DNA from: an uncultured Lachnospiraceae bacterium
GTDB lineage: Bacteria; Bacillota; Clostridia; Lachnospirales; Lachnospiraceae
DNA: 5,807 nucleotides
Direction of reading: 5' to 3'
Assembly (NCBI GenBank): GCA_947174725.1
Contig: CAMWKA010000138.1
Coordinates: forward strand, 1 to 5,807
Both the position numbers and the translations under genes were made by a program. Positions 1 to 5,807 of this stretch are shown piece by piece (positions within the stretch are counted from its first letter, which is position 1; the number at the start of each line of letters is the position of its first letter). The notes under the pieces were generated by a model, which saw only the letters and a program-made list of their open reading frames with translations, made no database searches and was not told the DNA's origin.

Positions 1-309
1 GCCGTACATAATATCCGCAAATTCCATCGTACCGGTGTTGCTGAGCCGCTGTCCGATCTCTATGGCAAAGGTCAGCACGATGATCACCGTAAAGCTGTAA
101 ATGCCGGTGATCGCCAGATACATTTTATGCTTTGCAAGCAGTCGGAAAATAGGATATGTAATCAGCAAAATCAGCATACCAATACAACCGATCACCAGAA
201 AATGAAGCTGCTTATCTGAAAAATTATACTCATAGGCGTCATTTAATCTCAATAGATAATTATGGCACTGAGCAATCCATTCTACGATACGGTACAATAT
301 TTCTCTCAT
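1..309 (-). CDS. VanZ-like membrane protein, 3' end beyond window (partial)
   Basis: This reading frame starts at the ATG at 309 and stays open for 103 codons to the left edge, so the C-terminus is missing. After an amphipathic N-terminus there is a segment with D32, K33 and H36 (SDKQLHF) leading into a membrane helix (about 36-55). A second helix (about 63-83) ends in FAIEIGQ (E84, Q87), and D99 follows in EFADIMYG. A D-K-x-x-H-F motif at the first helix, then an E-x-x-Q motif and a later Asp-containing segment, is the usual layout of VanZ-like domains. These are small membrane proteins named after the teicoplanin-resistance protein VanZ; the function of most members is unknown. It starts 30 bp after the TraX gene on the same strand, so the two are probably co-transcribed. 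A GGAAAGGATGG tract lies upstream, though its spacing to the ATG is rather long. The family call is fairly good; resistance is not implied. Confidence 0.72.
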   Translation of the reverse strand, partial: MREILYRIVEWIAQCHNYLLRLNDAYEYNFSDKQLHFLVIGCIGMLILLITYPIFRLLAKHKMYLAITGIYSFTVIIVLTFAIEIGQRLSNTGTMEFADIMYG

Positions 310-339
310 AAGAAATACGCCATCCTTTCCTGATTATTT

Positions 340-1068
340 TCATGATCCTATCAGCATCGACAGTCCATAAATCACCGCCATATGCAGCGGATAATAAATA
401 TAAAAGAGGTACTTCATGTTCCATTTTCCTCTCTGCCCATTATAACACGCCAGAGGAAACAGCGCGATAAGAGAATACCACTGGATATCGCCCAGAGAGA
501 ACGCTGTCAGCGCCATGCCTGCCGCCGCCAGAACCAGTCTCTGTTTCTGATCTCTGCCTAAGACGATCAGCACCGGCAGAAGGATCCCGTAAAATCCATA
601 ATCAAAGGAAATGTACCGTCCGCCCGGCAGCAGCCTGATCTCGCCGCAGATCACCGCCGTTAATAGGATCAATCCCACCGGAAGAAACCACAGCAATCTC
701 TTATTGAGTTGTCCGGTATCTTCCGCCAGATTTTTTACTCTGTTTTCTACCCACAACACTACATAGGAAAGCAGGATGGATACCGAAAATGTCATTAATA
801 TTCCCTGATAAACGCTTCGTTCCGTAATATAATATACGATCTGACAAAGCAGACCAAGCGCAAATATTCTAAAGAAATAATTTCTCTTATTTTTAGTATA
901 TCGGCATCCCTCCGCTATCATATAAGCAAAGATCGGAAATGCCAGTCTGCCAAGTATGCGAAAAGGCATGTAATTGTTCATCAAAAGCAATCCCGTATGA
1001 TCTATGGTCATTGTGACCAGCGCAATGATCTTTAGGGCATTGGCGCTTAATTTATTGATCTTATTCAT
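340..1068 (-). CDS. TraX-family integral membrane protein
   Basis: The predicted 242-residue protein is almost entirely membrane helices. It carries the TraX family signatures: an N-terminal LSANALKIIALVTMTIDHTG (about residues 7-26), then RILGRLAFPIFAYMIAEG soon after, then a basic loop (RYTKNKRNYFFR), and a C-terminal KYLFYIYYPLHMAVIYG. F-plasmid TraX acetylates pilin. Chromosomal homologues in Firmicutes, which have no F pilus, are of unknown role and are often described as acyltransferase-like, so no substrate is proposed. The frame is open back to an ATG at 1185, but I place the start at 1068. A consensus-like promoter lies between the two ATGs, an AAAAGGTAG ribosome binding site precedes the 1068 ATG by about 10 nt, and the extra 39 residues are basic and soluble with no family similarity. 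The stop is TGA at 340-342. The VanZ-like gene follows closely. Confidence 0.85.
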   Translation of the reverse strand: MNKINKLSANALKIIALVTMTIDHTGLLLMNNYMPFRILGRLAFPIFAYMIAEGCRYTKNKRNYFFRIFALGLLCQIVYYITERSVYQGILMTFSVSILLSYVVLWVENRVKNLAEDTGQLNKRLLWFLPVGLILLTAVICGEIRLLPGGRYISFDYGFYGILLPVLIVLGRDQKQRLVLAAAGMALTAFSLGDIQWYSLIALFPLACYNGQRGKWNMKYLFYIYYPLHMAVIYGLSMLIGS

Positions 1069-1085
1069 AAAATATCTACCTTTTT

Positions 1086-1121
1086 TGTACCGATTATATT
1101 CCTCCCTCTGCATTTGGTCAA
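1086..1121 (-). promoter_or_regulatory. Sigma-A-type promoter of the TraX/VanZ-like unit
   Basis: On the minus strand, TTGACC (1121-1116) and a perfect TATAAT (1098-1093) are separated by exactly 17 bp. Transcription would begin near 1086, giving a leader of about 18 nt that contains the ribosome binding site and the ATG at 1068. This is the best promoter in the window. It lies inside the 5' extension of the TraX reading frame, which therefore is unlikely to be translated. Confidence 0.85.
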
Positions 1122-1220
1122 GTATTCGCCTGTTACGGCAGAGATTTTGTTTTTCTAATATTTTCACATATTTTTTAATGTTCATGACAAAATGAAAGTA
1201 TATAGAAGTACTGCAAAAAA

Positions 1221-1249
1221 CGATTTATTTGTCAAAAGACAATAAATCG
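1221..1249. promoter_or_regulatory. Bulged inverted repeat in the divergent control region (candidate operator)
   Basis: CGATTTATT (1221-1229) is matched by AATAAATCG (1241-1249). Between them GTC-AAAA-GAC (1231-1240) continues the symmetry, with a single extra T at 1230. The result is 12 paired positions around an AAAA centre. The site lies between the TraX-side genes and the sucrose operon, about 50 bp upstream of the expected scr transcription start. A binding site for a sucrose-operon regulator is the simplest reading. It does not resemble a BglG/SacY-type antiterminator target as I know it, and no terminator follows it. The minus strand also contains an exact TTGACA within it (1235-1230), but no good -10 lies at the right distance. 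Confidence 0.5.
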
Positions 1250-1274
1250 GGGAAAACTTTTGATATGAGATCGA

Positions 1275-1280
1275 TATAAT
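1275..1280 (+). promoter_or_regulatory. Possible -10 element for the scr operon
   Basis: A perfect TATAAT lies 18 bp before the scrA ATG. The position where a -35 would be expected (about 1251-1257) reads GGAAAAC and does not match. Transcription from here would start near 1287, inside the AAAGGAG ribosome binding site, leaving a leader of about 11 nt. It may be an activator-dependent promoter using the inverted repeat upstream, or a chance match with the real promoter elsewhere. I found no better plus-strand promoter in 1186-1297. Confidence 0.35.
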
Positions 1281-1297
1281 GATGAAAGGAGTTATTT

Positions 1298-3202
1298 ATG
1301 GATTACAAAAAGTGTGCTGCGGAAATTCTGGCGGCGGTCGGTGAAAGCAAAAATATTGTCAGCGCCGCCCACTGCGCAACAAGACTAAGACTGGTCATTG
1401 CCGATAACAGCAAGGTGAAGAAAAATATTCTGGAGAATGTTGACGGAGTAAAAGGTGTATTTGAATCCTCCGGTCAGCTTCAGATTATCATAGGAACCGG
1501 TACGGTAAACAAGGTATATGACGAATTTATCAGCGCGGCCGGAATCACAGCCGCTACCAAAGAGGAAGTAAAGCAGGCAGCAGCGGCGCGGGGCAATATT
1601 CTTCAACGAATCATCAAGACTCTTGGTGATGTGTTTGTGCCGATTATTCCTGCAATTGTTGCCGGCGGTCTTATTATGGGTATTATGGAAGCCCTCAACT
1701 TTATGAGCAATAACGACATTATCGCAATTGATCAAAGTGGCTACCTTTTTCAGATCATCAATATGCTTTCTAACGCTGCGTTTACATTTCTTCCGATCCT
1801 GATTGGATATAGTGCGGCTAAGGTGTTTGGAGGAAATCCGTATCTGGGCGCGGTTCTTGCAATGTTTCTCATCCATCCTAATCTGCAGAATGCCTATACG
1901 GTTTCAACCGAGGGAGTGGCGCAGAGCTTTAGCATCTTTGGATTGTATAATGTAAATATGGTTGGTTATCAGGGACATGTCATTCCGATCATTATGGCTT
2001 CCCTTATACTTGCCACTGTGGAGAAAAAACTGCACAAAATAGTTCCAGAAATTATAGACCTGTTTGTGACTCCACTGGTCAGTCTGTTAGTTGCCGGACT
2101 TCTGACATTTACTTTTATCGGACCGTTATTTGTAGCTATTGAAAATTGGGTTCTCTGGTTTGTTCAAAAACTGATTACGATTCCGTATGGCATCGGCAGC
2201 TTTATTATGGGAGGCATTTATTCAACGACCGTTGTCGGCGGTGTTCATCATATGTATACTGTTATCGATATGGGACAAATCGCGCAGTATGGTTACACAT
2301 ACTGGCTTCCGATTGCTTCCGCCGCAAATGTGGCGCAGGGCGGCGCTTGTCTTGCTGTAGCCTTAAAGAGTAAAAATAAAAAAATAAAAAGTATTGCAGC
2401 TCCCTCTTCTCTTTCCTGTATGCTTGGAATCACGGAACCTGCTATTTTTGGTGTCAATATCAGATTCTTAAAGCCGTTTATCTTCGGTGCTATAGGCGGA
2501 GCAGTCGGCGCATGTATGGCTTCCATCATGCAGCTTGGTGCAAGCGCTACCGGCGTTACGGGTCTGTTTGCAATACTTCTTCATCTTCATGCACCTTTAA
2601 AATATATTGCTGTCATTGGCACGGCTGCAGCTGTTGCCTTTCTTCTGACATGGTTCTTTGGTTATAAAGATACTGTGGAAGAAGGCTCTACAGAAACAAC
2701 AACTCCGCCGGAGGATAAAAACGCAACTGCAGAAAAATTTTCCGAGAAGGAAATTACAATTGCATCACCCCTAACAGGCAGGGTAGTCGCCTTGAGCGAT
2801 GTTCCTGATGAAACCTTTGCGGCAGGAGTTCTGGGAGAAGGCGCTGCAATAGAACCATCAGAAGGCAAGGTGGTAGCTCCGGCAGATGGTGTTGTAAGTT
2901 CGCTGTTCGATACGTATCACGCAATAGGACTGACCCTTGATAATGGCGCCGAAGTGTTGATTCATGTAGGAATCAATACGGTGGAACTGAACGGGGAATT
3001 TTATGAGGCGCATATCAAAGACGGCGACAGAATCAGCAAAGGGCAATTGTTAATTACTTTTGACAAGGCAGCGATAGAAGAAAAGGGTTATCAAACCATT
3101 ACTCCGGTAATCATCTCAAATACGGATGAGTATGCCGCTGTGACAAAAACAAAATCAGATACTTTGAATATGGGTGAAGATCTGATATATTTAAAGAGAT
3201 AA
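1298..3202 (+). CDS. scrA: Sucrose-specific PTS transporter, fused EIIBCA
   Basis: This 634-residue membrane permease of the glucose/sucrose PTS superfamily takes up sucrose and phosphorylates it to sucrose-6-phosphate using phosphate from HPr. The domains are in B-C-A order. EIIB (about 1-80) has the phosphorylated cysteine C26 in AHCATRLRL. EIIC (about 100-455) is a multi-helix channel domain with GGVHH (H317, H318) and the family motif GITEPAIFG (E380). A Thr/Glu-rich linker (about 456-484) follows. The EIIA(Glc)-type domain (about 485-634) has H541 in YHAIGL and H556 in LIHVGINTVELNG, 15 residues apart as in E. coli Crr (H75 and H90); H556 is the expected phosphorylation site. The domain set is complete, so no separate EIIA is needed. 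The close relatives transport beta-glucosides or trehalose; sucrose is inferred mainly from the adjoining hydrolase and fructokinase genes. An AAAGGAG at 1285-1291, 6 nt before the ATG, fixes the start. Confidence 0.92.
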   Translation: MDYKKCAAEILAAVGESKNIVSAAHCATRLRLVIADNSKVKKNILENVDGVKGVFESSGQLQIIIGTGTVNKVYDEFISAAGITAATKEEVKQAAAARGNILQRIIKTLGDVFVPIIPAIVAGGLIMGIMEALNFMSNNDIIAIDQSGYLFQIINMLSNAAFTFLPILIGYSAAKVFGGNPYLGAVLAMFLIHPNLQNAYTVSTEGVAQSFSIFGLYNVNMVGYQGHVIPIIMASLILATVEKKLHKIVPEIIDLFVTPLVSLLVAGLLTFTFIGPLFVAIENWVLWFVQKLITIPYGIGSFIMGGIYSTTVVGGVHHMYTVIDMGQIAQYGYTYWLPIASAANVAQGGACLAVALKSKNKKIKSIAAPSSLSCMLGITEPAIFGVNIRFLKPFIFGAIGGAVGACMASIMQLGASATGVTGLFAILLHLHAPLKYIAVIGTAAAVAFLLTWFFGYKDTVEEGSTETTTPPEDKNATAEKFSEKEITIASPLTGRVVALSDVPDETFAAGVLGEGAAIEPSEGKVVAPADGVVSSLFDTYHAIGLTLDNGAEVLIHVGINTVELNGEFYEAHIKDGDRISKGQLLITFDKAAIEEKGYQTITPVIISNTDEYAAVTKTKSDTLNMGEDLIYLKR

Positions 3203-3250
3203 TTATAAAATTATCAAACGGTAATAATAGATAATAAAATGACGCGGCTG

Positions 3251-3257
3251 AAAGGAG
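3251..3257 (+). promoter_or_regulatory. Ribosome binding site that decides the scrB start
   Basis: AAAGGAG lies one base before the first in-frame ATG (3259) and 13 bases before the second (3271). A one-base gap is too short for normal initiation, while 13 is long but usable, so the second ATG is favoured. A stop at 3235-3237 rules out earlier starts. Confidence 0.6.
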
Positions 3258-3270
3258 CATGGAAAAAAGT

Positions 3271-4608
3271 ATGGATAAAACATCACAAAATACAAAATGG
3301 AGACAGAAACTTCATTTAGAACCACCGATTGGCTGGCTCAATGATCCAAACGGCTTATGCTGGTTTCAGGGAAAATATCATGTATATTTTCAATATGCGC
3401 CTGACGATATTAATGGCGGCGTAAAAAAAAGCTGGGGACATTACCAAAGTCCTGATATGATCAACTGGGAATTTACGGGAACAGTTCTTGTTCCCGATAT
3501 TCCCGAAGACAGGGACGGCGTATATTCCGGCAGCGCTATTGTCCGGAATGATACGTTGCATCTGTTTTATACCGGAAATGTTAAGGAAAAGGGAAATTAT
3601 GACTATGTTCTGAACGGTCGTGGCGCGAACGTCATTCATGTGACCACGAACGACGGCCATCATATGAGCGAAAAAAAGGTGGTGCTCAGAAATAGCGACT
3701 ATCCGGATTTTTGTTCCTGCCATGTCAGAGATCCTAAGGTTTGGCAGGAAAACGAAATGTATTATATGATTCTGGGCGCAAGGACACGGGACGATAAGGG
3801 TTGTGTTCTATTCTATCAATCCCGGGATCTTGATACATGGGAATATGTGAGAACGTATGATGTGCCGGATATGGGATATATGTGGGAGTGCCCGGATTGT
3901 TTTATGATAGATGGGCATAGATATATAGGAATCTCACCGCAGGGTCTTCCTCGGGAAACCGAGAGAAACCAGAACATTTTTTCTTCGGGATATTTTTTAA
4001 ATAGAGATTTTAAAGAATTTGATTACGGATTTGATTTTTACGCGCCGCAGACATTTGAAGCACCTGATGGCAGACGTATTTTAATTGGATGGATGGGCAT
4101 CGGTGACTCTGCATATACCAATCCCACCGCTGCGCTGGGATGGCAGCACTGCCTGACGATTCCACGAGAGCTTTCAAGACTTGAAGATGGAACTCTGCTT
4201 CAGAATCCGGTGAAGGAATATGAATTTTTAAGAGAGGAAAAGATCGCTCTTAAAGGAGAGCAAAAGGTATCACTTCCCTTCGATCTGACCGCACAAATCA
4301 ATGGGGATTTTGAAATTGTTATTAATAACGGTCTGACATTAAGCCTTCGGGAAAATATGTTTTACATGGATTTTAACAATCAGCCTATGGGATATGGCAG
4401 GACGATACGGCGCGTCAGGACAGAGCAATGTCGGGATATCCGTATGATTGCGGATATGTCGAGTATTGAAGTATATCTTGACGGCGGAAGATACGTTATG
4501 AGTACCCGGTTTTATCCCGATGATGAAAATGTACAAATAACGACAAATGGAATTAATGCGGAACTATATAAAATGAAAGGTATGGTTATTAGTATAAATG
4601 AAAAATGA
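3271..4608 (+). CDS. scrB: Sucrose-6-phosphate hydrolase (GH32 invertase family)
   Basis: The enzyme hydrolyses sucrose-6-phosphate made by the PTS to glucose-6-phosphate and fructose in the cytoplasm. No signal peptide is present. With the start at 3271 it has 445 residues. The GH32 five-bladed propeller domain shows all three catalytic boxes: WLNDPNG with nucleophile D25, RDP with transition-state stabiliser D154, and WECPD with acid/base E206. YSGSA, FYTGN and the GWMG segment are further family blocks. The C-terminal beta-sandwich is recognisable by SSIEVYLDGGRYVMSTRFYP (about 397-416). It is slightly shorter than many family members but appears intact. The alternative ATG at 3259 would add four residues (MEKS). 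It lies 56-68 bp after scrA, in the same operon, and its stop overlaps scrK. Levanases and extracellular invertases share the fold, but the missing secretion signal and the PTS neighbour point to the phosphate-ester substrate. Confidence 0.92.
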   Translation: MDKTSQNTKWRQKLHLEPPIGWLNDPNGLCWFQGKYHVYFQYAPDDINGGVKKSWGHYQSPDMINWEFTGTVLVPDIPEDRDGVYSGSAIVRNDTLHLFYTGNVKEKGNYDYVLNGRGANVIHVTTNDGHHMSEKKVVLRNSDYPDFCSCHVRDPKVWQENEMYYMILGARTRDDKGCVLFYQSRDLDTWEYVRTYDVPDMGYMWECPDCFMIDGHRYIGISPQGLPRETERNQNIFSSGYFLNRDFKEFDYGFDFYAPQTFEAPDGRRILIGWMGIGDSAYTNPTAALGWQHCLTIPRELSRLEDGTLLQNPVKEYEFLREEKIALKGEQKVSLPFDLTAQINGDFEIVINNGLTLSLRENMFYMDFNNQPMGYGRTIRRVRTEQCRDIRMIADMSSIEVYLDGGRYVMSTRFYPDDENVQITTNGINAELYKMKGMVISINEK

Positions 4609-5554
4609 TACCCTGATCGCAATTGGAGAAGCTTTGATTGATTTTATACCCGATAAAAGCGGCTGCGAATTTTATGAGGTAAAAAGTTTTCTTCCCGCTG
4701 TAGGCGGCGCTCCGGCCAATGTGTGCGGCGCGTTTTCCAGACTTGGCGGAAAATCAAGGATGATTACCCAGCTTGGTGCGGATCCCTTTGGAGATAAAAT
4801 AACAAGAACCCTCGCCGGGGCTGGTATAGATACATCCTCCATCTGTTATACGGAGAAAGCCAATACCGCGCTGGCGTTTGTGAGCCTTGCAAAAGACGGA
4901 AACCGAACATTTTCTTTTTACCGTAAGCCGTCGGCTGATATGCTGTTAAATGAAGATCAAATCAAACAGGAATGGTTTGATAATGCATTTGCCCTGCATT
5001 TTTGCAGCGTATCTCTGGGAGATTTTCCCATGCGCGGAGCGCATATCAAAGCGGTTGAGGCTGCACGAAAGGAAAATGCTTTGATTAGTTTTGATCCAAA
5101 TCTGCGCTTTCAACTTTGGGATGATAAGGTTGAATTAAAAAACGTGATATGGAAATTTATTGGTATGACGGATATCTTAAAAATTTCCGATGAAGAACTG
5201 GAATTTATCACCGGCATGGATACCATTGAGAAAGCGCTCCCCATATTTTTTGAGAAAGGCGTTAAACTTGTAATATTTACCTGCGGAAGCAACGGAGCCT
5301 ATTCTTTAACCCGGAATAGTCATACATTTTCACCGGCAGTCAAGGTGAAAGCTGTGGACACTACCGGCGCAGGAGACGGGTTTATCGGCTCGTTTTTATG
5401 GAAACTTCACGAGCTGGGAATTTCCGCAGACAGCATAGGCTCTCTGACGGAAGCGGATATGAATTCACTGCTGGAATTTGCAAATAAATTCTGTGCCATC
5501 AGCGTGCAATCCCCCGGAGCAATTGACTCATATCCTTCGCTGGAAGAAATCTAA
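4598..5554 (+). CDS. scrK: Fructokinase (PfkB/ribokinase family)
   Basis: This 318-residue cytoplasmic kinase would phosphorylate the fructose released by ScrB to fructose-6-phosphate, using ATP. PfkB features are complete: an N-terminal GEALIDF with D15, the sugar-binding GGAPAN (36-41) within signature 1, and signature 2 DTTGAGDGF (254-262) with the anion-hole glycines and catalytic base D260. Length is normal for bacterial PfkB-type fructokinases. The ATG at 4598 lies inside the end of scrB, with an 11-bp overlap. The nearest purine-rich tract (AAAGG, 4576-4580) is 17 nt away, so initiation probably depends on translational coupling to scrB. Sister PfkB enzymes act on ribose, 2-keto-3-deoxygluconate or tagatose-6-phosphate; fructose is supported by the operon. 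No terminator hairpin is visible directly after the TAA. Confidence 0.92.
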   Translation: MKNDTLIAIGEALIDFIPDKSGCEFYEVKSFLPAVGGAPANVCGAFSRLGGKSRMITQLGADPFGDKITRTLAGAGIDTSSICYTEKANTALAFVSLAKDGNRTFSFYRKPSADMLLNEDQIKQEWFDNAFALHFCSVSLGDFPMRGAHIKAVEAARKENALISFDPNLRFQLWDDKVELKNVIWKFIGMTDILKISDEELEFITGMDTIEKALPIFFEKGVKLVIFTCGSNGAYSLTRNSHTFSPAVKVKAVDTTGAGDGFIGSFLWKLHELGISADSIGSLTEADMNSLLEFANKFCAISVQSPGAIDSYPSLEEI

Positions 5555-5575
5555 AAAGCACGGATTTCCAGAAAC

Positions 5576-5604
5576 TTGCAAAATATGTCGGAATATGTTA
5601 GTAT
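5576..5604 (+). promoter_or_regulatory. Promoter for the downstream structured RNA region
   Basis: TTGCAA (5576-5581) and TAGTAT (5599-5604) are 17 bp apart, and TG at 5596-5597 forms an extended -10 (TGTTAGTAT). The predicted transcription start is near 5611, right where the complementary segments begin. This placement supports an RNA gene with its own promoter rather than only the tail of the scr operon. Confidence 0.62.
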
Positions 5605-5610
5605 ATATGG

Positions 5611-5803
5611 GTATGCGGCGTTTGCCGCTATGACGTACTTTGTAGTTTTCTTAGTTAAAAAAGAAAGAGGAATGCAGCTTTTGCTGCGCCCGTGAAGGAT
5701 GAAGCATACTTCTTAATAGTATTTTGCGGGCAATCAGAGTATGTTCAGTCCAGTGGCAATAAGCATGGCTTTATTGCTTCAAAGCCTTTTCTCTTTCTTT
5801 TTT
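5611..5803 (+). ncRNA. Candidate structured noncoding RNA, about 190 nt (family not identified)
   Basis: The segment between the predicted promoter and a terminator-like end has no convincing gene and is dense in complementary elements. Perfect hairpins: GCGGC-GTTT-GCCGC (5615-5628) and GCAGC-TTTT-GCTGC (5674-5687). GCCCG (5688-5692) pairs with CGGGC (5727-5731) and encloses GAAG-CATA-CTTC (5701-5712). A 9-bp hairpin with one bulge pairs 5756-5764 with 5768-5777. TAAAAAAGAAAGAG (5656-5669) is exactly complementary to 5791-5804 and would close the molecule. CATACT (5705-5710) can pair with AGTATG (5738-5743), a possible pseudoknot. Purine-rich, apparently unpaired joints such as GTGAAGGATG (5692-5701) look like conserved-core sequence. 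Size, own promoter and location fit a trans-acting RNA or a long leader of a gene beyond the window. The clostridial raiA motif is one candidate I could not confirm; a retron msr-msd RNA is less likely. It does not match tRNA, 5S, tmRNA, SRP or RNase P features. Confidence 0.6.
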
Positions 5804-5804
5804 A
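5656..5804. repeat. 14-bp perfect inverted repeat framing the RNA core
   Basis: TAAAAAAGAAAGAG at 5656-5669 and its exact complement CTCTTTCTTTTTTA at 5791-5804 bracket 121 bases. In RNA this would be a long closing stem. The left arm can alternatively form a 7-bp local hairpin with TTTTCTT at 5646-5652. Low complexity of the arms lowers its weight, but its placement at the ends of the structured core is notable. No flanking target duplication is seen that would make it a small transposon. Confidence 0.55.
5767..5803 (+). terminator. Rho-independent terminator-like hairpin ending the RNA region
   Basis: GGCTTT (5767-5772) pairs with AAAGCC (5781-5786) across an 8-nt loop and is followed by TTTTCTCTTTCTTTTTT. 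The stem is short, and the U-tract is interrupted by two or three C residues. It could end both the RNA and any read-through from the scr operon. Its left arm is shared with the 9-bp hairpin at 5756-5777, so the two cannot form together. Confidence 0.55.
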
Positions 5805-5807
5805 TAT

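Noticed and set aside
1004..1195. 63-codon open frame on the plus strand over the TraX start region
   Set aside because: It is antisense to the TraX N-terminus and its promoter; hydrophobic residues reflect the complement of a membrane protein gene, and there is no ribosome binding site.
1196..1297. Catabolite-response (cre) site for CcpA before scrA
   Set aside because: I scanned for the TGNAANCGNNNNCA-like pattern. The nearest match (TGCAAAAAACGA, 1212-1223) has wrong spacing and no right half.
1385..1876. 163-codon open frame on the minus strand
   Set aside because: It lies wholly antisense to the EIIB and EIIC coding region of scrA, has no family features, and is explained by the codon use of the opposite strand.
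3355..3723. 122-codon open frame on the minus strand
   Set aside because: It is antisense to the catalytic part of scrB, which has all its conserved motifs; no sign of an independent gene.
5585..5695. Plus-strand 36-codon frame beginning MSEYVSIYGYAAFAAM, with a hydrophobic middle that resembles a small membrane protein
   Set aside because: It has no ribosome binding site, starts between the -35 and -10 of the predicted promoter, and overlaps the RNA hairpins. An open stretch of this length is not rare by chance. Translation from scr read-through cannot be fully excluded.
5734..5757. tRNA-like T-loop (GTTCAGTCC)
   Set aside because: The required GTTCRA core is broken, and no acceptor stem or anticodon arm surrounds it.
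5656..5804. Small transposon (MITE) defined by the 14-bp inverted repeats
   Set aside because: No target-site duplication is evident, the arms are low-complexity A/T-rich, and internal hairpins plus promoter placement fit an RNA better.
5656..5807. Retron msr-msd RNA with the inverted repeats as a1/a2
   Set aside because: The repeat is not followed by the expected branching-G context, no long msd stem is seen, and no reverse transcriptase is visible. The gene beyond 5807 could change this view.

Overview
The window looks like chromosomal DNA of a low-to-moderate GC Gram-positive anaerobe, most likely a clostridial species of the Lachnospiraceae type. The reasons are strong AAAGGAG-type ribosome binding sites, sigma-A-like promoters, a phosphotransferase (PTS) sucrose operon, and small TraX-like and VanZ-like membrane proteins, which are common in that group. 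This is an inference from gene content and style; no taxonomic marker lies in the window.

Layout. Positions 1-1068, minus strand: two membrane protein genes in one likely transcription unit, a TraX-family gene (340-1068) followed by a VanZ-like gene that runs off the left edge (1-309). A near-consensus promoter sits directly in front of the TraX gene and shows that its real start is at 1068, not at the longer reading-frame start at 1185. Positions 1069-1297: a divergent control region with that promoter, a bulged 12-bp inverted repeat centred near 1235, and a TATAAT very close to the next gene. Positions 1298-5554, plus strand: a compact sucrose uptake and catabolism operon, scrA (EIIBCA transporter), scrB (GH32 sucrose-6-phosphate hydrolase) and scrK (PfkB fructokinase). 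Positions 5555-5807: no convincing protein gene. Instead there is a promoter, a roughly 190-nt region dense in complementary segments, and a terminator-like end, best read as an independently transcribed structured RNA.

How the genes work together. ScrA imports sucrose and phosphorylates it to sucrose-6-phosphate, using its own fused EIIA domain. ScrB cleaves this to glucose-6-phosphate and fructose, and ScrK phosphorylates the fructose to fructose-6-phosphate, so both halves enter glycolysis. No regulator gene is visible, and no terminator lies between scrK and the RNA region, so operon transcripts may read into it.

The most interesting part is the 3' RNA region. It contains several perfect small hairpins, possible pseudoknots, and two alternative 3' ends (a terminator hairpin versus a long closing stem) that cannot both form fully. 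It may be a known family such as the raiA motif of clostridia, or an undescribed RNA; I cannot settle which from sequence alone.
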